Source: Synechocystis sp. PCC 6714
GTDB taxonomy: Bacteria; Cyanobacteriota; Cyanobacteriia; Cyanobacteriales; Microcystaceae
Direction: 5' to 3'
Length of the DNA: 64,000 nt
NCBI RefSeq assembly: GCF_000478825.2
Contig: NZ_CP007542.1
Location: 1,984,001-2,048,000 of the forward strand
Part shown: one piece after another, positions 35,474 to 45,062 of the stretch
Layout: every line of letters starts with the position of its first letter
How positions within the stretch are numbered: position 1 is the first letter of the stretch
Made by a program: the position numbers and the translations under genes
The notes under the pieces: generated by a model
The model's database searches: none
Told to the model about the DNA's origin: nothing
Seen by the model: the letters and a program-made list of their open reading frames with translations, nothing else

Positions 35474-36379
35474 ATGAACTATCACGATAAACTAAGAACG
35501 CCTGCTTCTTTGGGGCAAGGGATTGTCAACCATTTACCCCCCTGGATAATCATTGACCCTTGGCTCCAGCAATGGTTGGCGGAGGACATTGGCCGGGGAG
35601 ATTGGTCTACCCAGGGTCTGGGTTTACAGCATCGGGGCCAGGCCCGCTGGGTGGCCAAGGAAAGCGGTGTGATGGCGGGATTACCCATAGCTGCCCGCAT
35701 TTTCCAGTTATTGGACCCCTCCATGGAGTTTGGGGGACTAGACCAGGAAGGTAAAACTGTGGAGGCTGGGGCCGTAGTGGCCACCATGGCGGGGAATTTA
35801 GGTAGTTTACTGACCGGGGAGAGGGTCGCCCTCAATGTGGCCATGGGTTTGAGCGGCATTGCCACCATGACTCAAAAGTATGTCCAGGCGATCGCCGACT
35901 ATCCCACCCGCTTTGTGGATACCAGAAAAACCACCCCAGGGCTGAGAGTGTTGGAAAAATATGCTAGTCGTTTGGGGGGAGCCATCAACCATCGCCTCGG
36001 CTTGGATGATGCGGTGATGGTCAAGGATAACCATATTCAGGCGGCGGGAAGCATTACTAAAGCAGTGCAAACCCTGCGGCAAAACTTGCCCTATCCCCTG
36101 GCCATTGAGGTGGAAACCAGCAATTTAGCGGAAGTGCAGGAGGCGATCGCCGCCCAGGTGGAAATCATTATGCTCGACAACATGGATACGGCAACCATGG
36201 CCCAAGCGGTGGGGTTAATCCGCCAAGCGAGTCCCCTGATCCGCATTGAAGCTTCCGGTAACGTTACCCTGGCTAACATCACGGCGATCGCCAGCACCGG
36301 GGTAGATTTTATTTCCAGCAGTGCCCCCATTACCCGTTCCCCCTGGTTAGACTTGAGTATGCAGATTGGGCAAAATTGA
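35474..36379 (+). CDS. nadC: Quinolinate phosphoribosyltransferase (nicotinate-nucleotide pyrophosphorylase)
   Basis: A 301-aa enzyme of NAD synthesis that makes nicotinate mononucleotide from quinolinate and PRPP. Motifs VDTRKTTPGLR, GGAINHRLGLDDAVMVKDNH, IEVETSN and IMLDNMD are all present. The start at the ATG at 35474 (MNYHDKL) removes six residues from a poorer upstream start. It lies 101 bp after moaE on the same strand; nadA and nadB are not in the window. Confidence 0.96.
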   Translation: MNYHDKLRTPASLGQGIVNHLPPWIIIDPWLQQWLAEDIGRGDWSTQGLGLQHRGQARWVAKESGVMAGLPIAARIFQLLDPSMEFGGLDQEGKTVEAGAVVATMAGNLGSLLTGERVALNVAMGLSGIATMTQKYVQAIADYPTRFVDTRKTTPGLRVLEKYASRLGGAINHRLGLDDAVMVKDNHIQAAGSITKAVQTLRQNLPYPLAIEVETSNLAEVQEAIAAQVEIIMLDNMDTATMAQAVGLIRQASPLIRIEASGNVTLANITAIASTGVDFISSSAPITRSPWLDLSMQIGQN

Positions 36380-36504
36380 GCTAGTTGGGCAAATTTACAG
36401 CCAGGGTTGGAAACTTAAACCTAAGTCTGGCCATCTTCAATAGGCAGTAACGGTTTGTCCGGCAGACCCCCATTGCTTTCTGCTCCCCCCAGCCCAAAGT
36501 TTTT

Positions 36505-37743
36505 ATGAATAACTCCGATTTCCTTTCCTTTTTCCCCGATCCTGAAACAAATGGAACAGCGGACTCCAATACCCAAGATTTGGCCATAATATTTGATGGG
36601 CTGAACGGAGAAGCATCGGAACAGGGAACTCCAGTGGACAACGACGATTTCAGCGCCATGCTCGACGGCATCGAGATGTTGGAAGAAATGCTGGTGGAAA
36701 CGGAACTAGCGGGGGAAGAAGCTCTCCAGGAAATGACCCCTTTGGAACAGGAAACATCCGTCATGTTTGAGGGAAATGATTTGCACTACGAAGAAATGGA
36801 CGAAGATGCCATTTCCCTAACTCCCCCCTTTCTGCGAGCCTATGAAGTTTTGCAAGAACAGGTTATTAGCCTGGGGCAACGTTTGGCCTCCACAGAACAG
36901 GAGCTAACGGGCCACCGACGCCGGACTTCCAGTGCCGAAAGCTTGATCGAACAACAGGCGATCGCTTTGACCCAGGCCCAAGAACAACTAGCCCATACGG
37001 TAGCGGAATTGCAAATTTACCAAGAGGCCTGTAAACAACAACAGTTACAGGTGGAAACCCTGACGGAACAATTGGCCGCCAGCCAGGAACTGGTCATCTT
37101 CCAGCAAAATCAGTTAAACAATGGGGCAGAGAATAATGGGGCAGAAATCCAGGAACTCCGCACCCAAATGGCTAGCTTGGCGGCCGAGAATGGGAAGTTA
37201 AAAAGTCAGATCGGTGACCACAGCGGGGAAGTGGCCCGGCTTGAGCAACAACTGACTGAAATGAGTGCCCGCCTACAACGACAACAACGCTACGCTTTGC
37301 AATATAAATCGGCTCTGGAACAGTGCTTAGCCCAACCTGATTTCCATCCCCCTGCCGACATTATTGCATTGGTGGCTGGTTTAACGGGGCAATCTAAGGA
37401 GTTGAAACCCTGGGCCAGTGTGGGGGATGTGTTGGCTTCCTTTGCCAGTGGCAATACTGAGCCGGCCAGTGCTCCTGTGGTGGATCTCACACCGGGCTTG
37501 GTAAACTTTTCCCCCTCTCCGGACAAACAAACTGCTTCCCAACCATTGCCGAGTAACAAGGAGCAAAGAGATTACAAGAATAAAGCAGAGAAGGGAATTG
37601 CCTCTGCCCCCTTAGAGCCGGCTAAACCCATTGCCCCTATCCCGGCCATTGACCGACTCAGTTTTGCGGTGAAGGAGCCAAGACCTTCCCGTCGCCCCAT
37701 TGATTTGCCCGGCTTTTTACCCCGCGCCACTCCGATGGGGTAA
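36505..37743 (+). CDS. Coiled-coil protein of unknown function
   Basis: A 412-aa protein with an acidic N-terminus (NNSDFLSFFPDPETNGTAD, then several Glu/Asp runs), a long coiled coil from about residue 110 to 275 (LEQQLTEMSARLQRQQRYAL and similar heptads), and a Pro/Ser-rich tail ending in basic RPSRRPIDLPGFLPR. No signal peptide or membrane segment. I do not recognise a named family; it appears specific to cyanobacteria. A structural or scaffolding role is likely but unproven. It precedes the MurT-like gene by 82 bp on the same strand. Confidence 0.7.
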   Translation: MNNSDFLSFFPDPETNGTADSNTQDLAIIFDGLNGEASEQGTPVDNDDFSAMLDGIEMLEEMLVETELAGEEALQEMTPLEQETSVMFEGNDLHYEEMDEDAISLTPPFLRAYEVLQEQVISLGQRLASTEQELTGHRRRTSSAESLIEQQAIALTQAQEQLAHTVAELQIYQEACKQQQLQVETLTEQLAASQELVIFQQNQLNNGAENNGAEIQELRTQMASLAAENGKLKSQIGDHSGEVARLEQQLTEMSARLQRQQRYALQYKSALEQCLAQPDFHPPADIIALVAGLTGQSKELKPWASVGDVLASFASGNTEPASAPVVDLTPGLVNFSPSPDKQTASQPLPSNKEQRDYKNKAEKGIASAPLEPAKPIAPIPAIDRLSFAVKEPRPSRRPIDLPGFLPRATPMG

Positions 37744-37825
37744 TCTTCAGCGGTAATGTTGAACAAAGACGGTAGAGATTGATTTTCTTACCTTGCTTGG
37801 GGGCAGTTTATTTTTCTTAATATTC

Positions 37826-39205
37826 ATGAGTAATCTTTCGATCGCCGATGGGATACGCCTCGGCATTGCAGTGGGGGTGGCCAAGACTGTTACGGCCGTG
37901 GTTAAAGCCCTGCGGTTGGGGTCTGCCAGTGTGTTGCCGGGGGAAATTGCCCGTCGTTTACATCCAAAGATGCTGGGACTGTTAGCCCAACAAGTATCCC
38001 AAGGGGTAATTTTAGTGGTGGGTACCAACGGCAAAACCACTACTTCATTGCTGTTACGGAAAATTTTGGTAGACCAAGGCTATCAGGTTACCCACAATGC
38101 CACCGGCGCTAATTTAATCAATGGTTTAATTACCGCTCTGCTGGCCGATGCCAACTTATTTGGGCGTTTATCCACCGATTTTGCCATTTTGGAAGTGGAT
38201 GAAAATGTGCTTCCTCTGGTGCTAAAAGATTGTCAACCCAGAGCGATTTTGGCTTTGAATCTTTTCCGGGATCAACTAGACCGTTACGGCGAAGTGGACA
38301 GCATTAGTCAGCGCTGGCAAAAGGCGATCGCCCCTCTGCCGACAGATACCATCATTGCAGTCAATGCCGATGATCCGACCCTTTCCCACCTGGGGCAAAG
38401 GTTAACTCAGCAGGTTTGTTACTTTGGCCTAAGTGAACCAGATTTGTACCTGGAAGAAATTCCCCATGCAGTGGATTCTATTTACTGTCCCCAGTGCGGC
38501 ACTTCCCTCGATTATCAGGGGGTTTACCTTTCCCATTTGGGGGATTTTCAGTGCCCTAGCTGTGGATTCCACAAAAGCCAGCCCGCTTTCCACAGCAGTG
38601 AATGGCCCCAAATTCTTATCGGTGTTTATAACAAATACAACACCCTGGCTGCCGGTTTAGTGGCCCAACAATTGGGTATCAACACAGAGAAAATTTTCAA
38701 CAATATCCGCAGTTTTAAGGCGGCCTTTGGTCGGGCAGAGGAGTTGAACGTAGACGGTAAACACGTCCGCATTCTGCTGTCGAAAAATCCGGTGGGCTTA
38801 AATGAAACCATTCGAGCTGTCAATGACCTCAAACTTGAGGGACAATGCTCTACCACTCTATTAGTGCTGAATGATCGCATTGCCGATGGCACCGATGTTT
38901 CTTGGATTTGGGATGTGGATACGGAGCCCCTGGTGGCCTCTGGAGGAACCTTTGTCGTCAGCGGCGATCGCCTTTATGACATGGCCCTGCGTTTGCAATA
39001 TAGCCAGGAAAATTTAATCCAACCGGGTCAAGCTGAAGAACCGTGGGACGGCCAGGTTTCGAGGCTAATTTTGGAAGAAAATCTCGAAAAGGCAGTGCAA
39101 ATTGCTTTGGAGCTAACCCCAGAAGAGGAAACTCTCCATATTATTCCCACCTACACCGCCATGCTGGAAGTGCGGGGAATTTTAACTGGCCGGAAAATTC
39201 TCTAG
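37826..39205 (+). CDS. MurT-like Mur ligase (lipid II amidation subunit type)
   Basis: A 459-aa Mur-ligase-family protein. GTNGKTTTSLLLRKIL (about residue 67) is the P-loop; LALNLFRDQLDRYGEVDS is the Mur central-domain motif; an inserted four-Cys zinc ribbon (YCPQCGTSLDY and FQCPSCGFH) is the mark of MurT, which with GatD amidates glutamate in lipid II. The start is the ATG at 37826 (MSNLSIADGIRLG). No gatD is adjacent: the next gene is cobH on the other strand. It may act alone, with a distant GatD, or in another amidation. Confidence 0.85.
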   Translation: MSNLSIADGIRLGIAVGVAKTVTAVVKALRLGSASVLPGEIARRLHPKMLGLLAQQVSQGVILVVGTNGKTTTSLLLRKILVDQGYQVTHNATGANLINGLITALLADANLFGRLSTDFAILEVDENVLPLVLKDCQPRAILALNLFRDQLDRYGEVDSISQRWQKAIAPLPTDTIIAVNADDPTLSHLGQRLTQQVCYFGLSEPDLYLEEIPHAVDSIYCPQCGTSLDYQGVYLSHLGDFQCPSCGFHKSQPAFHSSEWPQILIGVYNKYNTLAAGLVAQQLGINTEKIFNNIRSFKAAFGRAEELNVDGKHVRILLSKNPVGLNETIRAVNDLKLEGQCSTTLLVLNDRIADGTDVSWIWDVDTEPLVASGGTFVVSGDRLYDMALRLQYSQENLIQPGQAEEPWDGQVSRLILEENLEKAVQIALELTPEEETLHIIPTYTAMLEVRGILTGRKIL

Positions 39206-39208
39206 AAG

Positions 39209-39232
39209 CCTTTTTGAAGGGTTTTAGTTTTT
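39209..39232 (+). terminator. Weak terminator after the MurT-like gene
   Basis: CCTT-TTTG-AAGG (39209-39220) forms a short hairpin followed by GTTTTAGTTTTT, 4 bp after the stop codon and just before the convergent cobH end. The stem is only 4 bp, so support is modest. Confidence 0.4.
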
Positions 39233-39276
39233 GCCATCCATCAACTCACTGAAACCCCGGCAATACAGGAAATTGT

Positions 39277-39933
39277 TTACCGAGATTTCTGCCAAGCCAA
39301 CATCAGTAATGCATTAACAATTCCCGCCGCCACGGGGGAACCACCCTTATTGCCTTCCACCCTAATTTGGGGACAAGGGAGCACCGATAATGCTTTTTTC
39401 GCCTCTAAAACCCCGATGAAGCCTACGGGAACCCCGATTACTAGGGTCGGTTTTGACCTGTTCTCAGAAATGGCCTGACAGAGGGTTAACAAGGCAGTGG
39501 GGGCATTACCAACAACGTAGATAGCGTTGGGAAATTGGGCAATACAGCGGTTCATGCCGGTTTCTGTGCGGGTCTTGCCGGGGTCAGCGATGGGAGCAAA
39601 ATCGATCGCCGTTTGGATGGGGTTGTTAAAAGTCCGCTGGACTAAACCTTGGATGCCCTGTTTGACCATATTCACATCCACCACAATGGTTTGGCCCTGG
39701 CGTAAACCCTCTATCCCCCTGGCGATCGCCTGATGTTCCGGCAGATCTGGATCAAATTCAGCCTGGGGTAAATCCGGGGCAAAACGGAGTAAATGCAAAA
39801 AATCAAAATCCGCTGTGCTGTGGATCACCCGGCGGGCAATGGCGTATTCCTGGGGAAATAAATTATGAGGCCCCACAGAACGATCGATGTGGGCAAAGCT
39901 TTCGAGCAAAATGGGATGTTCTAGGGGGGTCAT
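39277..39933 (-). CDS. cobH: Precorrin-8X methylmutase
   Basis: A 218-aa cobalamin-pathway enzyme (CobH/CbiC) that moves the C-11 methyl group to C-12 of precorrin-8X. The catalytic His is in RRVIHSTADFDF; GMNRCIAQFPNAIYVVGNAP and GVPVGFIGVLEAK are conserved segments. Its ATG directly follows the TAA of the M16 protease gene, so the two are co-transcribed although unrelated in function. cobK, another B12 gene, lies 22 kb away. Confidence 0.95.
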   Translation of the reverse strand: MTPLEHPILLESFAHIDRSVGPHNLFPQEYAIARRVIHSTADFDFLHLLRFAPDLPQAEFDPDLPEHQAIARGIEGLRQGQTIVVDVNMVKQGIQGLVQRTFNNPIQTAIDFAPIADPGKTRTETGMNRCIAQFPNAIYVVGNAPTALLTLCQAISENRSKPTLVIGVPVGFIGVLEAKKALSVLPCPQIRVEGNKGGSPVAAGIVNALLMLAWQKSR

Positions 39934-41505
39934 TTAGTTGCTGGACTCCGGCAAAATCCGACCAATGGTGCTGTTTTCCGGGCGAAAAGTTTCTTTAGCC
40001 ACCCGTTGAATATCTTCTGGGGTGACAGCGGCGATCGCCTCCAGTTGGGCAAAGAGATTGCGCCAATCCCCCGTGCGGACGTTATATTTCACTAACAGTT
40101 GGGCCATGCCCATATTGGAATTGAGGGATTGCAAAACTGAAGTTTGCAGTAAATTTTGGGCCCGTTCCAGTTCTTCCGGGGTCACAGGCTCCGTTTTTAG
40201 CCGTTCAATTTCCCCATGTAACGCTTGGCTAAGTTCATCTAAACTGCGACCGGGGGCACTCTGGGCGTAAAACATCAACAAATTGGGAAATTTATCCGCT
40301 GGAAAACCGTTAAAGCCCTGGGCCATCAGCGCCAACTGTTGTTCTTCTACCAAAGATTGGTACAAACGGGAAGTGCGCCCACTGCTGAGAATGGTGGTCA
40401 TCACATCAAACACCGCACTGTCGGGATCATCAAAAGCGGGGCTGTGGTACCCCTCGAAATACCAAGGTTGGGAAGGTAAGGTCAGATTAATTTCTTTCTG
40501 TTCCATTTGAGGCGGCTCCACCACCGTTACCTGGGGCGTGGGAGGGCTTTTGGGAAAACGACCAAAATACTTCTGCGCCAAACTTTTCACTTCCTGGGTA
40601 TTCACATCCCCCACAATGGCAATGGTCATGTTACCAGGGGTGTAATATTTCTCGTAAAAATCCGTCACGTCCTGGCGGGAAAGATTGCGGATATCTTCGT
40701 CGTAGCCAATCACTGGGCGGCGGTAGGGATGTTTGGTGAAAGCAGTGTCTAAAAATTCTTCTACCATCTGCCCTACGGGGTTATTTTCTGTCCGCATACG
40801 CCTTTCTTCTAGGATTACCTCCTGCTCTTGATAGAATTCCCGAAACACCGGCTCCAAAAATCGTTCCGATTCCAAAGCCATCCACAGTTCGAGCTTATTG
40901 GCGGGCAAACTGTAAAAGTAAAAAGTAGCATCGGCGCTGGTGGCCGCATTTAAACCCACCCCCCCGGCCATCTGGATAATTTGCCCAAATTCATTTTGTT
41001 GGACTAACGCCTGGGCCTGCTGTTGGATTTGCTCAAATTGCTCTTGTAACTTAGCCTCTGCTGTCTTGTCTCCCTTGGCCCTAGCTTGGGTAATTTTTCC
41101 GAATACCTGGTCTAGCTGATCGAGCAATAACTGTTCCTGGGCAAAATCCTTAGTGCCAATGCGTTCTGTGCCCTTAAACGCCATGTGCTCCAAAAAGTGG
41201 GCCACCCCCGTTTTTCCCACCGGCTCATCCACTCCCCCCACATCAAAGTAGGTGTAAAAAGACACCACCGGAGCCTCTTTATTTTCCATGACAATAAATT
41301 TCAAGCCGTTATCCAGTTGAAACTCCGTTACCCGTTCGATCGCCTGGTTGAGGTAGGGAGTAAGGGTTTGGCTATTGCGGTTATTAGTCGGGGCCAAGTC
41401 AGCGGCGATCGCCGGCTGGGGCAACAGTATGGGGCTATGGAGAGCCAGCAGTAAAGCAGTGGCTACAAGACAGCGGGACAAAGAACTCAACACAGACAAG
41501 GGCAT
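39934..41505 (-). CDS. M16-family zinc metallopeptidase, exported
   Basis: A 523-aa pitrilysin-like protease. The N-terminus (MPLSVLSSLSRCLVATALLL...PAIAA) is a signal peptide. The inverted zinc motif HFLEH is at residues 103-107, and the third ligand Glu lies in MALESERFLEP. An inserted coiled coil between them (QVFGKITQARAKGDK region) is typical of cyanobacterial members. The C-terminal half is the M16_C domain. It is probably periplasmic, degrading peptides or processing proteins. It is divergent from crtQ and upstream of cobH with zero spacing. Confidence 0.92.
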   Translation of the reverse strand: MPLSVLSSLSRCLVATALLLALHSPILLPQPAIAADLAPTNNRNSQTLTPYLNQAIERVTEFQLDNGLKFIVMENKEAPVVSFYTYFDVGGVDEPVGKTGVAHFLEHMAFKGTERIGTKDFAQEQLLLDQLDQVFGKITQARAKGDKTAEAKLQEQFEQIQQQAQALVQQNEFGQIIQMAGGVGLNAATSADATFYFYSLPANKLELWMALESERFLEPVFREFYQEQEVILEERRMRTENNPVGQMVEEFLDTAFTKHPYRRPVIGYDEDIRNLSRQDVTDFYEKYYTPGNMTIAIVGDVNTQEVKSLAQKYFGRFPKSPPTPQVTVVEPPQMEQKEINLTLPSQPWYFEGYHSPAFDDPDSAVFDVMTTILSSGRTSRLYQSLVEEQQLALMAQGFNGFPADKFPNLLMFYAQSAPGRSLDELSQALHGEIERLKTEPVTPEELERAQNLLQTSVLQSLNSNMGMAQLLVKYNVRTGDWRNLFAQLEAIAAVTPEDIQRVAKETFRPENSTIGRILPESSN

Positions 41506-41665
41506 GGGGAAAATGAATGATCAACACAAACTACTTCTAGCAATCACTTTAGACCATCGACGCTGATAACCTGGGCGCTTGCCGGGAGGGTTCAACGAAC
41601 ATTAAAATTTGTAACAGTGCCAACTTAGCGGGCCAGTTAAAGTCAAATCAGAGGGTGAAGCGGAA

Positions 41666-43135
41666 ATGCGTGTTGCAATTGTGGGAGCAGGATTGGCGGG
41701 GATGGCCACCGCTGTGGAATTGGTGGACGCGGGGCACGAAGTGGAACTTTACGAAGCCCGTAGTTTCATCGGCGGTAAAGTGGGCAGTTGGGTAGACGGC
41801 GACGGCAACCATATTGAAATGGGTCTGCATGTCTTCTTTGGCTGTTACTACAATCTTTTTGCCTTGATGGAAAAGGTGGGGGCCAAGCAAAATCTACGCC
41901 TCAAGGAACATACCCACACCTTTATTAACCAAGGAGGCCGCATTGGGGAACTGGATTTTCGTTTTTTTACCGGCGCTCCCTTCAACGGTTTAAAAGCATT
42001 TTTCACCACGTCCCAACTGGATACCAAAGACAAAATCGCCAACTCCATTGCCCTGGCCACCAGTCCCATTGTGCGGGGCTTAGTGGACTTTGACGGAGCC
42101 ATGAAAACCATCCGGGATTTGGACAGAATTAGCTTTGCGGAATGGTTCCTCGCCAAGGGAGGCAACGAAGGCAGTTTGAAAAAAATGTGGGACCCGATCG
42201 CCTATGCGTTGGGTTTTATTGATACGGAAAATATTTCTGCCCGCTGTATGTTGACCATTTTTCAACTGTTTGCCGCCCGCACGGAAGCGTCGGTGTTGCG
42301 GATGTTGGAAGGCTCTCCCCAGGAATATTTGCATAAACCGATTCAGGAATATTTGGAAAAACGGGGAGCCAAGTTTTACACCCGGCACAAGGTTAAGGAA
42401 ATTAAGACCAAAGTTACGGATGGGGAAACCAGGATAACGGGCTTAGTGATTAATGATGGCTCTGACACCAAAACTGTGATCGCCGATGCCTATGTGGCCG
42501 CCTGTGACGTGCCGGGCATCAAAAATCTGTTGCCGGAAAGCTGGCGTACCCAATGGGACTTTTTTAACAAAATTTATTACCTGGACACTGTTCCGGTTGC
42601 CACAGTACAACTCCGCTTTGACGGTTGGGTAACGGAAATGAATGATCCCGCTAAACGTAAACAGTTAGAACAAGCTTTTGGCCTGGACAACCTTCTCTAT
42701 ACCAGCGATGCGGAATTTTCCTGTTTTGCTGACCTGGCCCTCACTAGTCCCGCCGATTATTACCGACCCGGGGAAGGCTCTCTCCTGCAATTAGTGCTCA
42801 CCCCCGGTGATCCCTTTATGAAAGAGTCCAACGAGGCGATCGCCTATCGGGTGCTCAAACAAGTCAAAGCTCTCTTTCCCTCGGCGGCGGATTTGAATAT
42901 GACTTGGTACAGCGTCGTTAAATTAGCCCAATCCCTATACCGGGAAGCGCCGGGCATGGACTTATTCCGTCCCAGCCAAGAAACTCCGATCGCCAACTTC
43001 TTTTTAGCCGGTAGCTACACCCAACAGGATTACATCGATAGTATGGAGGGAGCTACCCTGTCCGGTCGCCAAGCGGCCCAGGCCATTTTTGCTAATCAGG
43101 CCCGTTTACAAATCCCTGTCCCTTCCCTCCCATAG
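41666..43135 (+). CDS. crtQ: Zeta-carotene desaturase (CrtQ/ZDS type)
   Basis: A 489-aa FAD desaturase of the plant/cyanobacterial carotenoid pathway, converting zeta-carotene to lycopene on the thylakoid. The N-terminal [20 protein letters not shown] with [14 protein letters not shown] is the dinucleotide-binding fold; the C-terminal [20 protein letters not shown] is the FAD-closing motif of this family. The length is normal. A 160-bp divergent promoter region separates it from the M16 protease gene; a cyclase-like gene follows 25 bp downstream. Confidence 0.96.
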   Translation: MRVAIVGAGLAGMATAVELVDAGHEVELYEARSFIGGKVGSWVDGDGNHIEMGLHVFFGCYYNLFALMEKVGAKQNLRLKEHTHTFINQGGRIGELDFRFFTGAPFNGLKAFFTTSQLDTKDKIANSIALATSPIVRGLVDFDGAMKTIRDLDRISFAEWFLAKGGNEGSLKKMWDPIAYALGFIDTENISARCMLTIFQLFAARTEASVLRMLEGSPQEYLHKPIQEYLEKRGAKFYTRHKVKEIKTKVTDGETRITGLVINDGSDTKTVIADAYVAACDVPGIKNLLPESWRTQWDFFNKIYYLDTVPVATVQLRFDGWVTEMNDPAKRKQLEQAFGLDNLLYTSDAEFSCFADLALTSPADYYRPGEGSLLQLVLTPGDPFMKESNEAIAYRVLKQVKALFPSAADLNMTWYSVVKLAQSLYREAPGMDLFRPSQETPIANFFLAGSYTQQDYIDSMEGATLSGRQAAQAIFANQARLQIPVPSLP

Positions 43136-43160
43136 ATTTTTTAAAATCCCATCAAACCCC

Positions 43161-43604
43161 ATGGCTAATTGGTTAGAACATAGTGTGCAAGTGGAAGTGG
43201 ATGCCCCCATTGACTTGGTGTGGCAACTGTGGTCTGACCTGGAGCAGATGCCCCGCTGGATGAAATGGATTGATTCCGTCACAGTGCTGGAAGACAACCC
43301 TGATTTATCCCGTTGGAAACTCGCCACTGGGGGTTGGGAATTCACCTGGCTGTCCCGCATCACTAATTTAATCACCCAGCAAATTATCCAATGGGAATCG
43401 GTGGATGGTTTGCCCAACCGGGGAGCAGTGCGCTTTTATGATCGCCATGGCAAAAGCATTGTCCGCCTTACCATTGCCTATAGCGTACCGGGTTGGTTGG
43501 GGCTATTGATGGATAATCTTTTCCTCGGTCGGGTGGTGGAATCTACTATCCAAGCGGACTTGGAACGCTTCCGGGAATATATTAATAAGTTGCAGGCTTC
43601 ATAA
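43161..43604 (+). CDS. SRPBCC / polyketide cyclase-like protein
   Basis: A 147-aa START-like fold protein from the ATG at 43161 (MANWLEHSVQVEVDAP). It has the usual beginning VDAPIDLVWQLWSDLEQMPRWMKWI and the closing long helix. SRPBCC proteins bind hydrophobic ligands. It follows crtQ by 25 bp and is probably in the same transcript, so a carotenoid- or membrane-related ligand is possible. The longer frame overlapping crtQ is rejected. Confidence 0.88.
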   Translation: MANWLEHSVQVEVDAPIDLVWQLWSDLEQMPRWMKWIDSVTVLEDNPDLSRWKLATGGWEFTWLSRITNLITQQIIQWESVDGLPNRGAVRFYDRHGKSIVRLTIAYSVPGWLGLLMDNLFLGRVVESTIQADLERFREYINKLQAS

Positions 43605-44003
43605 AACGGCGATTCTTAATCGGGGTTACCAACAGGAGTTGAAATTTGTCTTGGTGCTGTAGACCAGCTTTAAATATTGGCTATCAGCGTTGACTTCTAG
43701 TAAAACCTGGCAATTATAGTCAATCAAAGTAAGGTTGAGACGACTAAGGTCTTTACCAAAGAGGCTTTTAGCTCCGGTCAGTGTCTTACTTTCAATTAAA
43801 TCAACTATATCTACATCCTCAATGCATGGTAGCAATCTCCGGTGCCATCAAATCCAAACCCCACAAAAAGAGAGGCTGTAGTCAGTCGGACTTGAAATTG
43901 TTTTTAGCTGAACGACCTACTTCATTTTTCCCTAGCAATCTCTATTCCTCAATCGACCATCTCAATACGGTCAGTGTGTCAGTAAATTATTAAGCTACCG
44001 CAA
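43605..44003. other. 399-bp stretch without a supported gene
   Basis: A minus-strand frame at 43626-43835 (IEDVDIVDLIESKTLTGAKS, then LFGKDLSRLNLTLID) looks protein-like. An adjacent frame just upstream (LDLMAPEIATMH) may be its N-terminal part across a one-base shift near 43820. I do not recognise the family; it may be a decayed gene. Nothing else is seen. Confidence 0.3.
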
Positions 44004-44722
44004 TTATTTTTGATCCATGTCTTTATAGTCTTTAAAATTTTGTTCTGCATACTCTTCTAAGTCTTTGACACACTTGAAATACTGATGTAATCCATTGGCA
44101 AATGATAATAAATCTGTGTTATTTATTTTCATGTCAATTATGGTTTTAATGGCAAAAAAATGACTACAATCTTCAATCTTAATAACTAATTTTAAATAGT
44201 CAGAATTCAAGAACTGTATTTTCAAGTAAATTTTTGCAATGTTTTCCTCAGTTTTGATTCTGAAGTAGTTTAGATATTGCAGCCAGGTAGCATAATTACC
44301 CAGTTGCCCTAAGATAAGAGGTGCTTGATCATAAGGATTTATTAATTTACACATTTCTTGCAAATCAGATAAGCTAGGGTATTCGTCTTCTATATTAATG
44401 TTTGTTTTGTTTGCAAAAGCTCTAACTATATTTTTTGCATCACCAATTATTCGATAAGTCTTCTGGGCAATATATTGATACAAATTCTCTCTATCTTTCT
44501 GATTTTTTATGTGAACCACAAGAAAAAAAAGACGTAGCTTGATATATAAGATAGGCATAATCTTTCAAAGATTTTTGTGATGTTAGTTCCTCCGGTAAAT
44601 AACTCAGGAATATTCGAGAATACAAACTCGATAATCACAACACTAAGCAGGCAAACTGCAAGAATAATATTGATTTCAATTCTGACAGACGTAAAGTATT
44701 TAAACCAACGCTTTAAACCCAT
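44004..44722 (-). pseudogene. Two-TM membrane protein broken by a one-base shift in a T8 tract
   Basis: The frame from the ATG at 44722 encodes MGLKRWFKYFTSV, a membrane segment (INIILAVCLLSVVIIEFVF), and a second one that runs into a stop (SYISSYVFFFLWFT). The next frame continues it naturally: FFFLVVHIKNQKDRENLYQY, then a helical cytoplasmic domain to 44004. The shift lies in the T8 run read on the minus strand (44523-44530); nine Ts would restore about 239 aa. The gene is AT-rich and unlike its neighbours. It resembles small two-TM proteins of unknown function found scattered in bacteria. It may be a recent pseudogene, a slippage-controlled gene, or a sequencing error. Confidence 0.6.
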
Positions 44723-45062
44723 CGATACGACCTCATGAATAATTATTTACTATATCAAAGCTTTCCTTATAACACTCTTCATAGTAATAATACGTAAAAA
44801 TCTGCGGTAAACTATTGCTTTTGGCAATTACACAAATGATAGCATTGATAGCTTTTGCTTTAGTAACTAGTTCAGGTGTAAATTTAACCCCACGATTTTA
44901 CGAGGATGTTGGGTTCCATTAATCACTTAACTAGACCCAGAAATCTTGCAGAGAGTCATCTTAAACTTAGGCCAAAGAAGAAATGGGCTTGAAATTTCAC
45001 CAAACGCTATCCAAATAAGTGAAAATTTAGATACCGTGCAGAGTTTCAATAGGATAAATTCA
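44723..45062. other. 340-bp spacer upstream of the aldo/keto reductase
   Basis: No gene. A frame open from 44946 reaches the reductase but its added residues have no family support. An imperfect inverted repeat AAATTTCAC (44992-45000) / GTGAAAATTT (45019-45028) lies 34 bp before the reductase start and could be a leader hairpin. Confidence 0.35.
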
